DNA from: Planctomycetota bacterium
GTDB taxonomy: Bacteria > Planctomycetota > Planctomycetia > Gemmatales > Gemmataceae
NCBI GenBank assembly: GCA_016177925.1
Contig: JACOUH010000272.1
Location: forward strand, 1 to 39,451
Reading direction: 5' to 3'
DNA: 39,451 nt
Position numbers and translations under genes: made by a program. The notes beneath the pieces are model-generated. The model was not told the DNA's origin. It did not search any database and saw nothing but the letters and a program-made list of their open reading frames with translations. Shown here piece after piece: positions 1-7,706 of this stretch (position 1 is its first letter; every line of letters starts with the position of its first letter).

Positions 1-2456
1 TGAAGGAAGGATTCCGCCAGGTTGCGATAATTCTCGCGGAGCGGTTCCAGGTACTCCGGATTAGCCGGGTTTTTCTCGCGCGCTTTCTCTAGATGGCGGA
101 TCGCCAGTTGAAAGTGGTCGCGGGCCTTCTCTCGCTGGTTCTGCAAGTAAAGGATGACGCCGAGGTTGCCGCAGGTCCGGCCGAGGTCGGCATACCAGAC
201 GGGAGGGGTGTCCGGCTCGTCAACTCTTTTCTCCAGCACCTCGCGGGCTCGCGTCAGCGCCTGCCGCGCCCCATCCAGGTCCTTCTTTTTGCTCAGCGCC
301 CGAGCCCGACTGTTTTCCGTATTGGCCAGCTCGAGGTCGTAGCGCGGCACGCGCGGGAAGTCCTTGGCAAGGTTCGCGAAATGCACTCGGGCTTCCTCGT
401 GTTCCGCCAGTGCCTCCTGGAGCAGGTTCCGGTCGGCGAGCAGGTTGCCGAGGTTGTTGCGAGCCATGGCCAGCTCGTGCCGGTAGTCGGCCACGCGCGG
501 CCAGCGCCCTATCAACTTGGTCAGGATGGCGACCGCTTGCTGGTAACTGGTCCGGGCGGCCTCATATTCCTTGGCATCGCGCAGGGCGGTGCCCAGGTTG
601 AGATACCCCCGCGCCAGGTGCTGGCGATAACGAGGCTCGTCCTTGAAGCGGTCGGCTAGTGTCTCCAGGATGGCCACGGCATCGCCAAAAAATCGCCGCG
701 CGTCCTGCTGCTTTCCGGTCTGGCGCATGAGGATGCCCAGGTTGTAGAGCGTCCGTGCTTTCTCTTGCAGAGACGTTGCGTCACCGGGCTCCTGGGCGAG
801 CACATCGTCTTCGATCTCCAGGGCCCGGTCCAACTCGCGGCGCGAGGCCACGGTCTGGTCCGTCAGACGCAGCACCTCGCCCAGGTCGGTATGACAGACT
901 GCCAGCGCCAGCGCATGCTGGCTTTCGCCGTCCTGCGTCCGCGCCAGCGGGCCGAGCTGATCGATGGCCGCGTGATAGGCTTCCTCCGCCTCGCGATAGC
1001 GACCGAGCAGGCGCAGGGCATCGCCGACGCGTCGCCCCGCCTGGGCCGTCTCGGCATGCAAGCGCGGATCGTCGCGGTGGACGGCGAGGAAACGCCGATA
1101 GTAGTCGAGGGCCCGGGAGAGCATCAGCCGGCGATACTCCTCCATGCGCGGCTCGCCGGCGAGGTGTTCCTCGCTCATTTCCGTCATCAGCTCCTCGACC
1201 GCTTTCAGGCCGAGGCGCAGGCTCTGCTCGGCTCGGTCGCGTTCCGCGCGGAGACGAGCGCTGTAGGCCAGTTGGAGGCCCGCCAGCCCCGCCAGCGCCA
1301 GCCCACTGACCAGGACCAGCGCTGCCAGGGCGGGGCGACGTCGCATCCACTTGACCAGCCGCTCCAGGCGTCCGACGGCACGCGCCCGGATCGGTTCGCC
1401 GTCGCGGTAACGGCCCAGGTCGTCGGCCAGCTCCGCGGCACTGCGGTAGCGGCGCGGCAACTCCTTCTCCAGACATTTGAGGCAGATGACTTCCAGATCG
1501 CGAGGGATGCCCGCGCGCCGGCGGGAGGGCGGCACGGGGTCCTCATCGATCAACTGCCGTAGCGTTTCGAGCGAGGTCGGGGCGAGGAAGGGGGGACGGC
1601 CGGTGAGGCACTCGTAGAGGATCGCTCCCAGGGCCCACACGTCCGCCGAGGGGCCGCTACCTCCTGTACCGCCCCGCGCCTGTTCTGGGGCCATGTAACA
1701 GGGCGTGCCGACCGTGAAGCCCGTCTGGGTGGCGCCCGAGTCGCCGCCGATCCGCTTGGCCAGCCCGAACCGGGCCAGCATCTCCACCAGCGGAACCGCT
1801 TCCTGGGGGGAAAGGGGTTGGCCCGCCAGCGCCTGCTCCAGGGTGATGCCATCGACGTACTCCAGAACCAGAAACGGCACGTCGTCCTGCTGGCCGACTT
1901 CGTAGACCTGGACGACGTTGGGGTGTTGCAGGCGGGCGAGGACCTCGCCCTCGAGCTGGAAGCGGACGCGGTCCTCCACCCGGGCGGAGGCACCGGCCAG
2001 GATGACCTTGAGAGCGACGAGGCGATCGAGGCCCTTCTGCCGCGCCTTGTAGACGACCCCCATGCCGCCACGACCGAGTTCTCCGAGCACCTCATAGTCC
2101 TGAAAGCGCGGGGGGGGCAGCGCCTCGGCCTCCACGAGGACAGGGAGCGTGTGAGGATTCAGCGAGGCCTCAGGGCCCGCGGCTCGAACGGCGGGTAGGG
2201 GGGGATCGTCTCCAGGGGCCGGCCCGGCGTCGCGGTGCGACATGCGATAGAGCAGCTCCACCCGTGCCAGCCGGCGGTCCAGGAGAGCACCCAGGTGGGG
2301 ATGGGCGCGCAGCAGGACCTTGCGGTCGGGCGGTTCGCCCGCTTCGAGGCGGGCCAGGTACTGCTCGGCCAGTTCTTCTAGCTCGCGCTCCGCTTCGGCG
2401 TTGAGCGGGGCAGGCAAGGGGGCGTCCGTCCCTCGACTCGGCGTAGGGTCGTTCAC
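1..2456 (-). CDS. Ser/Thr protein kinase-like protein with TPR repeats, catalytic loop deleted; 3' end outside window
   Basis: Read on the minus strand, the frame is open from about 2456 to the window edge (about 818 residues visible, C-terminus missing). I chose GTG at 2456 because no ATG lies in frame upstream; a TTG at 2543 is the alternative. Domains in order: a charged N-terminus; a kinase N-lobe near residues 119-225 with the glycine loop GRGGMGVVYK and VALKV lysine; the activation segment GTPCYMAPEQ and C-lobe (ADVWALGAILYECLTGRPPF); a transmembrane segment around 1260-1340; then tetratricopeptide repeats (for example ARTLYNLGILMRQTGK, LARGYLNLGTALRDAKEYEAA). The architecture matches planctomycete Hanks-type kinase-TPR proteins. 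The oddity is at 1763-1780: the sequence passes from VEMLAR straight to FGLAKR, so the HRDLKPxN catalytic loop and the Asp of DFG are absent without loss of frame. It should be catalytically dead unless this is an assembly error. Confidence 0.85.
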   Translation of the reverse strand, partial: MNDPTPSRGTDAPLPAPLNAEAERELEELAEQYLARLEAGEPPDRKVLLRAHPHLGALLDRRLARVELLYRMSHRDAGPAPGDDPPLPAVRAAGPEASLNPHTLPVLVEAEALPPPRFQDYEVLGELGRGGMGVVYKARQKGLDRLVALKVILAGASARVEDRVRFQLEGEVLARLQHPNVVQVYEVGQQDDVPFLVLEYVDGITLEQALAGQPLSPQEAVPLVEMLARFGLAKRIGGDSGATQTGFTVGTPCYMAPEQARGGTGGSGPSADVWALGAILYECLTGRPPFLAPTSLETLRQLIDEDPVPPSRRRAGIPRDLEVICLKCLEKELPRRYRSAAELADDLGRYRDGEPIRARAVGRLERLVKWMRRRPALAALVLVSGLALAGLAGLQLAYSARLRAERDRAEQSLRLGLKAVEELMTEMSEEHLAGEPRMEEYRRLMLSRALDYYRRFLAVHRDDPRLHAETAQAGRRVGDALRLLGRYREAEEAYHAAIDQLGPLARTQDGESQHALALAVCHTDLGEVLRLTDQTVASRRELDRALEIEDDVLAQEPGDATSLQEKARTLYNLGILMRQTGKQQDARRFFGDAVAILETLADRFKDEPRYRQHLARGYLNLGTALRDAKEYEAARTSYQQAVAILTKLIGRWPRVADYRHELAMARNNLGNLLADRNLLQEALAEHEEARVHFANLAKDFPRVPRYDLELANTENSRARALSKKKDLDGARQALTRAREVLEKRVDEPDTPPVWYADLGRTCGNLGVILYLQNQREKARDHFQLAIRHLEKAREKNPANPEYLEPLRENYRNLAESFL

Positions 2457-2580
2457 CGCAGCGGTCCCAGTTCCTGCTCGAGGTGTCGCATGCCAGACCG
2501 GAAAAGTTACGGTCCCGTCGCTTGCGCTCCGGGCTTGTGTCAACTCGCCCCGCGTTGCGTATACATGGTAACCCGGCTCC

Positions 2581-3999
2581 CTACACAAGGATCTCCCGTA
2601 TCGGTCGGCCGCCGTGCGCCACGGGAACAGGACGGCCACCCCGGTCATGAACCGGCATCTCGGGGTCGATGCCCAGGCAGTAGTAGATGGTGGCGCAGAT
2701 GTCCCCGGTACTGACCGGCCGGTCCTTGACATAGGCGGCATGGGCGTCGGAAGCCCCATATACCGTGCCGCCGCGAATGCCCGCGCCGGCAAACACCACG
2801 GTGTAACAGTAGGTCCAGTGATCGCGCCCTGCCGCTGCGTTGACCTGCGGCGTGCGCCCCATGTCACTCATGAGGACCACCAGCGTTTCGTCCAGCAGCC
2901 CCAGGCCTTCCAGGTCCTGCAGAAGTGTACTGTACGTGGCGTCCAGGGAAGGCAGCGCCCCGCGCAGCCAGGCGAAGTTCGCGGCGTGGGTGTCCCAGGA
3001 GTTATCACCGGGAAAATCCCAGGTCACGTTCACGAAGCGGACGCCGGCCTCTACCAAACGCCGGCCAATAAGCGCACTCGCGCCAAACAGGGTGCGGTCG
3101 TACTGGTCGCGCAACCTGGGGTCTACCTTGCTCAGATCGAAAGCAGACTTGAGCTTGGTGGAGGTCAGCAGACTGAGCGCACGCTGCTGCATGCGGGTTA
3201 CGTCGTCCAGCGCGCGGTCGGACTCGAGGCGGCGCTGCTGGCGGTTGAACTGCTGCAGGAGTCCCTCGCGGGTCTGCAGGGCATCCAGCGTGATGCCCTC
3301 GGCCAAGCGGGTGTTCCGCGCCAGAAAGGGCTCCCCGCCCAGCACGGACGTTCCCTTGATCTTGCGGACGATGGCGGGATTGAATTCCGAGAAGAGCGGG
3401 TCGTAGCGCTTGCCCAGAAAGCCGGCGTACGGTCCGGGGTAGCGGACCACCCCCCCGGCATTGCCCGCGCCCGCGTAGTTGGGCAGGTAGAGGTAGGCGG
3501 GCAGGTCGTCTTGCGGCTTGCGCAGGTACTCGCAGACCGAACCCATGCTGGGAGGATAAGTATCCTTGGTGGAGGTAATGTCCGGCAAGGCCACCTCGTA
3601 CCCCGTGTAACTGGCCAGCGGGTTGTGGCAGCCCGCCTTGTGGTTGACCGACCGGACCAGGGCGGCCCGGTGCATCCACCGGGCCGTGAGCGGCAGGTGT
3701 TCACAGATTTGGATGCCCGACACGTTGCTGGCGACGGGCTTGAACTCCCCGCGAATGCGGTCCGGGGCGTTCGGCTTCAGGTCGAACATGTCCTGCGTGG
3801 GCGCGCCGCCCAGCAGGTAGAGCAGGATGACGCTCCGGGCCTTTCCCGGCCGTGTACCCGGTCCCCGTTTCTCCTCGGCCGCGAGCAGGCTGGGCAGGTT
3901 GAACGCACCGCCCAGGAGGGACAGGGCCCCGGCCTTGAGCGTTTCACGGCGGGTCAGTCCGTCACAGAGTCGCCGCCTGCTACCGAGCATGGTGATCAT
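2581..3999 (-). CDS. DUF1501 family exported protein
   Basis: About 472 residues. ATG at 3999 is preferred because GGAGG (4006-4010 on the plus coordinate) sits seven bases upstream; an in-frame TTG at 4005 is less likely. The N-terminus has an RRETLKAG twin-arginine-like motif followed by a hydrophobic run ending in LLAAEE, so Tat export is likely. DUF1501 hallmarks are present: VILLYLLGGAPTQDMFDLKP near the start, LVRSVNH, GVRFVNVTWDFPGDNSWDTH, the VVLMSDMGRTP motif and the C-terminal YCLGIDPEMPVHDRGGRP. DUF1501 proteins belong to the alkaline-phosphatase-like fold superfamily and in planctomycetes usually sit beside PSCyt/PSD1 genes. That holds here: the PSD1 gene ends 75 bp upstream in the same direction, probably as an operon. 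The substrate is unknown. Confidence 0.93.
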   Translation of the reverse strand: MITMLGSRRRLCDGLTRRETLKAGALSLLGGAFNLPSLLAAEEKRGPGTRPGKARSVILLYLLGGAPTQDMFDLKPNAPDRIRGEFKPVASNVSGIQICEHLPLTARWMHRAALVRSVNHKAGCHNPLASYTGYEVALPDITSTKDTYPPSMGSVCEYLRKPQDDLPAYLYLPNYAGAGNAGGVVRYPGPYAGFLGKRYDPLFSEFNPAIVRKIKGTSVLGGEPFLARNTRLAEGITLDALQTREGLLQQFNRQQRRLESDRALDDVTRMQQRALSLLTSTKLKSAFDLSKVDPRLRDQYDRTLFGASALIGRRLVEAGVRFVNVTWDFPGDNSWDTHAANFAWLRGALPSLDATYSTLLQDLEGLGLLDETLVVLMSDMGRTPQVNAAAGRDHWTYCYTVVFAGAGIRGGTVYGASDAHAAYVKDRPVSTGDICATIYYCLGIDPEMPVHDRGGRPVPVAHGGRPIREILV

Positions 4000-4013
4000 C
4001 GCCAAGCCTCCGT

Positions 4014-4069
4014 GCGGTTAGCCGCGACGCGCCAGCGGAGCGCTCCGCTGGCGCGTCGCGGCTAACCGC
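4014..4069. repeat. 56-bp perfect palindrome, family P1 copy 1
   Basis: The two 28-base halves (4014-4041 and 4042-4069) are exact reverse complements with no loop; the centre is GGAGCGCTCC. It lies between the stop of the PSD1 gene and the ribosome binding site of the DUF1501 gene, so the transcript would carry a long intercistronic hairpin. A second copy with one compensated change lies at 37211-37262. Confidence 0.95.
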
Positions 4070-4074
4070 GTCTG

Positions 4075-6732
4075 TCAGTGCCTTAACAAGAACTCGTTGG
4101 TGTTGAGCAGGGCCCAGAGGACGTCCTCCCAGGCCTCGCGCTTGACCTTGGCCTTGGCCACGTGGTCCAGGGCCGCCTTGACCTCGTCGGGCAACGGCGG
4201 ACGCGACAGGGTCGCCAGGAACAGTTCGTTGAGGATGTCCCGGTCAGGCAGCTTCCGGGCCAGGAGCTTGCCGAGGCGGTTGTCGGGCGTTTGAATCTTC
4301 TGGCGGACGAACGCTCCGTTTTTCAGCTCCAGCACCCGGTCGACCGTGACGTCCCCTTCCCGCTCGCACTCGCACGACGCCTCGCGGGGAGGCTGGCCGA
4401 ATGCCTTCAAGAACGCGTGGCGATCCCAGGTGGCATACCGACCCCCCGTGTAGATCACCTCGCCGTCGGGGAGCTGGATGGTCCGAGTCCCAAGTGGGAA
4501 TCCCGCGAACTTCTCCGGCACGCCGGTCGCGGTACAGAGGGCGTCGAGCAGCACTTCCGCCGGTAGCCGCTTGCGCTTGACCAGGGCATGTGAGAAATAG
4601 CGCTCATCGTCCTGGTTGGTCTCGTTGCCGTGGGCGCTGAGCTGATAGGTCCGCGAGCTGACGATCGTGCGGAGGACGTGCTTCACGTCGAAGTTGTGGT
4701 CCAGGAAGTCCCTGGCCAGGGCGTCGAGCAGCGCCTCGTTGGCCGGCGGGTTGGAGTCGCGGAAGTCGTCCGGCGGATCGACGATGCCCTTGCCAAGCAG
4801 GTGGAACCAGAGGCGGTTGACGGTCGCCCGAGCGAAGAACGGGTTGTCGGCCGCGGTCACCAGGTCCGCCAGCACCGCGCGGCGGTCCTTGCCTGGCGGG
4901 AGGGGCGACGCTGGGACGCCGAGAAGCTTGGGCGTCATCACCTTGCCGGTGCGCGGTTGGGTGACCTCGCCCGCCCGCGCTGAGTAGATGACGATGGCGT
5001 CCTCCCGCAGCTGCCAGGGATACGGCGGCGGCGGGCTGCCCGGCTGAACCGGGTCGGCCTTCGCCTTCACTTGGGCAAACCAGGCGGCCATGTGATGGTA
5101 GTCGTCCTGCGTCCAGCGCTCGTAGGGGTGGTTGTGGCACTGGGCACACTGCATGCGGACGCCGAAGAACACTTGGGCGGTCATCTCGGCAAGGGTCTGC
5201 GGGTCGCGCACGGCAACCGGCGCCCGGTTGTTGTAAGCCCCGCGGTAGTAGTTGGCCGGCGGGTTGGTGAACGTACTGCCGCTGGCCGTCAGTAGTTCGC
5301 GCGCCACCTGGCTCCACGGCGTGTTGCGCTCGACGTGCCCGCGCAGCCACTGGCGATAGACGTGGCTCCCTTTTATCTGGATCGTCAGCCGATTACAGCG
5401 GAGCAGGTCCAGCCACTTGAACGCCCAGAAATCGGCAAATTCGGGCCGCTCCAAGAGCCGGTCGATCAGCCGCGCCCGCCTGTCCGGGCGCCGGTCGGCC
5501 AGGAAGTTCCGGACCTCTTCGGGCGTGGGTAGGATGCCGCACAGGTCCAGAAACACGCGGCGGAGGAATTCCTGGTCGGTACACAGGTCCGACGGCACGA
5601 TGTTGAGCATCTTCAGCTTGGCAAAGACGTGCCGGTCCACGTAGTTGTGCTCGGGCGGGTTGGGCCAGTGGAAGTCCTGGCGCGGCTCCAGGTAGGTCAG
5701 GCGGAGGCACTGGATGACGTCGAGATATCGGCAGAGGATGGCGGCCTCGCCTGACTGTCGCAGTTCGACCAGGCCCTTGCCATCGACCCGGGCAATGCCA
5801 TCGTCGCTGCTGCTGAAGACTGTCAAGCGGGTGACGTCGCGGACACTGCCGTCGCTGAAGTGGGCCAGCACGGCGAGCTGCTGCCAGCGGGCCGGGGGGG
5901 TGCGGACGCCTGGGCCGGGGACTATCTCCAGCGACTTCAAGGCGGGCAGGGCGGGTGGGTCATTGGGCATGCCTTGGCGCAGCCAGGCGAGCATGGTCCG
6001 GGCCGCAACGGTATCGGCGCCGAAGCGCTGGCCCCCCTCGTGGGGAACCCGGCCCAGGGCCTTGTGGTAGATCAGGCTGGCCTCGGGAGCAAGCGGGTTG
6101 GTCCGCCGGGCGAACACGCCGCGGGTCAGCTCCAGGTAGTCGGCGTCAGGGTCGTGGCCGCGCAAACTCAGCCGGAAGCCGCCCCGGCCGCTCGGGATGC
6201 CGTGGCAGGCGCCCTGGTTGCAGCCGCCGACGCCGAGTGCGGCGATGAACTGCTGGCGGAAGCTGACCGGCTGCGGTTGGCCGAAGTCCGTGACGACGAC
6301 TGGCACGCGAGCCGTGCGTGGCCCGGCCTGGACGACCAGCACGGTGCGGCCGTCCTTCCGAGGTTGCAGGAACCCACCGGGACCGATCGTCACCACGTCG
6401 GGGACTTCAGCGCTCAGCGCACAGAAAGGGGTCAGGTCGCGCTCGGCGCCGTCGCCGTAGCGGCCGGTGACGATGACCTGTTGCATGGCCTGCGGCCCGG
6501 ACAGGCGGATCATTGCCGGCCGCACCGAGATCGAAACCGGCTGGCCAATGACAGCGGCCTTCTCCGCTTCGCCGGGCGGCAGGGCGCCAGCGGGGAGAGC
6601 CGCCGCCAGGACCAGACCCAGGCAAAGGGACGAGTGCGCCCACTTCCCGTTGCGAGCCCGCTTGTCAAACCCCTTCACCCGGTTCAAGTCGGCGAAGAGG
6701 ATGGGCAAAGGCAGACGGCGCGACCGAAGCAT
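4075..6732 (-). CDS. PSCyt2/DUF1549 + PSD1/DUF1553 protein with Ig-like (Big2) regions and CxxCH-type motifs
   Basis: About 885 residues from ATG 6732 (GGAG nine bases upstream; an in-frame TTG at 6750 is the alternative). A hydrophobic leader (LCLGLVLAAALPAGA) indicates export. Next come Ig-like/Big2-type segments (VIVTGRYGDGAERDLTP; VLAHFSDGSVRDVTRLTVFSSSD) around a CNQGACHG motif near residue 170. After that is the DUF1549 region (YVDRHVFAKLKMLNIVPSD ... FLRRVFLDLCGILPTPEEV), a CAQCHNHPYERW motif near 525-536, and the C-terminal DUF1553 region (ATVNRLWFHLLGKGIVDPPDDF ... ELFLATLSRPP). These proteins are a planctomycete hallmark and are paired with DUF1501, here 75 bp downstream. The CxxCH motif could bind heme c but this has not been shown for this family. 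Function unknown. Confidence 0.93.
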   Translation of the reverse strand: MLRSRRLPLPILFADLNRVKGFDKRARNGKWAHSSLCLGLVLAAALPAGALPPGEAEKAAVIGQPVSISVRPAMIRLSGPQAMQQVIVTGRYGDGAERDLTPFCALSAEVPDVVTIGPGGFLQPRKDGRTVLVVQAGPRTARVPVVVTDFGQPQPVSFRQQFIAALGVGGCNQGACHGIPSGRGGFRLSLRGHDPDADYLELTRGVFARRTNPLAPEASLIYHKALGRVPHEGGQRFGADTVAARTMLAWLRQGMPNDPPALPALKSLEIVPGPGVRTPPARWQQLAVLAHFSDGSVRDVTRLTVFSSSDDGIARVDGKGLVELRQSGEAAILCRYLDVIQCLRLTYLEPRQDFHWPNPPEHNYVDRHVFAKLKMLNIVPSDLCTDQEFLRRVFLDLCGILPTPEEVRNFLADRRPDRRARLIDRLLERPEFADFWAFKWLDLLRCNRLTIQIKGSHVYRQWLRGHVERNTPWSQVARELLTASGSTFTNPPANYYRGAYNNRAPVAVRDPQTLAEMTAQVFFGVRMQCAQCHNHPYERWTQDDYHHMAAWFAQVKAKADPVQPGSPPPPYPWQLREDAIVIYSARAGEVTQPRTGKVMTPKLLGVPASPLPPGKDRRAVLADLVTAADNPFFARATVNRLWFHLLGKGIVDPPDDFRDSNPPANEALLDALARDFLDHNFDVKHVLRTIVSSRTYQLSAHGNETNQDDERYFSHALVKRKRLPAEVLLDALCTATGVPEKFAGFPLGTRTIQLPDGEVIYTGGRYATWDRHAFLKAFGQPPREASCECEREGDVTVDRVLELKNGAFVRQKIQTPDNRLGKLLARKLPDRDILNELFLATLSRPPLPDEVKAALDHVAKAKVKREAWEDVLWALLNTNEFLLRH

Positions 6733-7310
6733 GGCGGGGTGCTCCGACAAGGAGGTTCTTGGTTCCGGCCACGGATTGTTATACCATCTCCGCCACCGGG
6801 TCGCAATTCTCGAGCCTGCGGGGGCGCCCCGCGGATCGTCTCCATCGAGGCGGAAGCTCTGTCGGGCGATCTATCGCAGCAAAACCGGATCTACCGGGTG
6901 ACCTTCCACGCGCTGGGCGAGGCGGGTCTGCCTCGCGTCCGGTTCTTCATTGGTGCGCCCGGGCAACTCTTGCCTCTCGACAGGGAGGCGAGCCCTGGGC
7001 TGGGAGCGCGGCGACTGGCGCGAGCAGGCCCGCCGGGCGAAGGAACGGAGCGACGAAGGGCGGAGGTGAGCGAAACCCTTCTCGGAACACCCTCCTCCAC
7101 CGCCGGCACGCCTCCCTGGCCATCCACGGAGCCAAGATGCTGCGGCCCACGAGCTTTGGAGAGCCGCTGGTCAGGAACTGGGATTGCCATGTGATTGCGG
7201 AGAAGCCTCGATGTGGACGGCCAGACCACAGGCAAGACCCGCTACCGCTTCCGCCTCGCCGGCATCGCTCTTCGCCCCGGCAGCGGCCTGGAGATACTTG
7301 CAGACCTTAA
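6733..7310. other. Gene-poor stretch with degraded coding islands
   Basis: No intact gene. On the plus strand one frame at about 6838-6960 reads as protein-like sequence (RIVSIEAEALSGDLSQQNR, YRVTFHALGEAG), and another at about 7211-7310 reads DVDGQTTGKTRYRFRLAG. Both lose frame and neither has a start or ribosome binding site. I read them as decayed remains of unidentified genes. The presumed promoter of the minus-strand PSD1/DUF1501 pair should lie at the left end of this stretch, but I see no convincing -10/-35 boxes. Confidence 0.5.
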
Positions 7311-7706
7311 TAGTTTCGGACCGGGAACCAACAGTGGGCGATCGTGAGCGGGACCCACGGCTCCCTGCATGTGCCGGACTTTGTTGTGCCTTTCTTCGGG
7401 AGCGAGGTGGGCTTCGAGGTGAACGCGCCTGTCTTCCGGGTCCGGAGTTGCTGCGACTTCAACATGGAGAGCCACCCCCGTCGCCTCGCCGTTCACGAAT
7501 ACAGCAACGGCATGCCGAACGCGCAGGAGACGAACATGATCCGGACGTTTGCCCGGATCGTGACGTCCGGTCAGCTCCAGCCGGCGTGGGGCGAGCAGGC
7601 CCTGGCGACGCAGCAGGTGATCGATGCCTGCCTGTGTTCTGCCCAGCAGGACGGGAAAGAGGTTACTCCTGGACCGGCGTCAGCGTCACTTGACGCAGAT
7701 CCATGA
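7311..7706 (+). pseudogene. 3' fragment of a Gfo/Idh/MocA-family oxidoreductase
   Basis: The frame opens after a TAG at 7311 and reads FRTGNQQWAIVSGTHGSL, then HVPDFVVPFFGSEVGFEV, and ends with ETNMIRTFARIVTSGQLQP followed by WGEQALATQQVIDAC. This is the C-terminal part of the Gfo/Idh/MocA fold: the 'F...QWA.v.G..Gsl.v.DFvlP' strand pattern and the terminal helix 'W...al.tq.vida'. The N-terminal NAD(P)-binding Rossmann domain is absent and there is no start codon with a ribosome binding site, so this is a truncated remnant. Its tail overlaps the 3' end of the convergent sulfatase gene by 44 bp. Confidence 0.75.

Noticed and set aside
2538..2543. TTGACA on the minus strand upstream of the first kinase
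   Set aside because: No -10-like hexamer at 16-18 bases; a single box in this context is not enough to call a promoter.
2614..4065. Long plus-strand open frame opposite the DUF1501 gene
   Set aside because: It is antisense to a gene with clear family motifs, has no recognisable domain or ribosome binding site, and is expected by chance in GC-rich coding DNA.
5860..7194. 444-residue plus-strand open frame
   Set aside because: Its first two thirds are antisense to the PSD1 gene. Only the last part, beyond 6838, looks protein-like, and it is described as a coding island.
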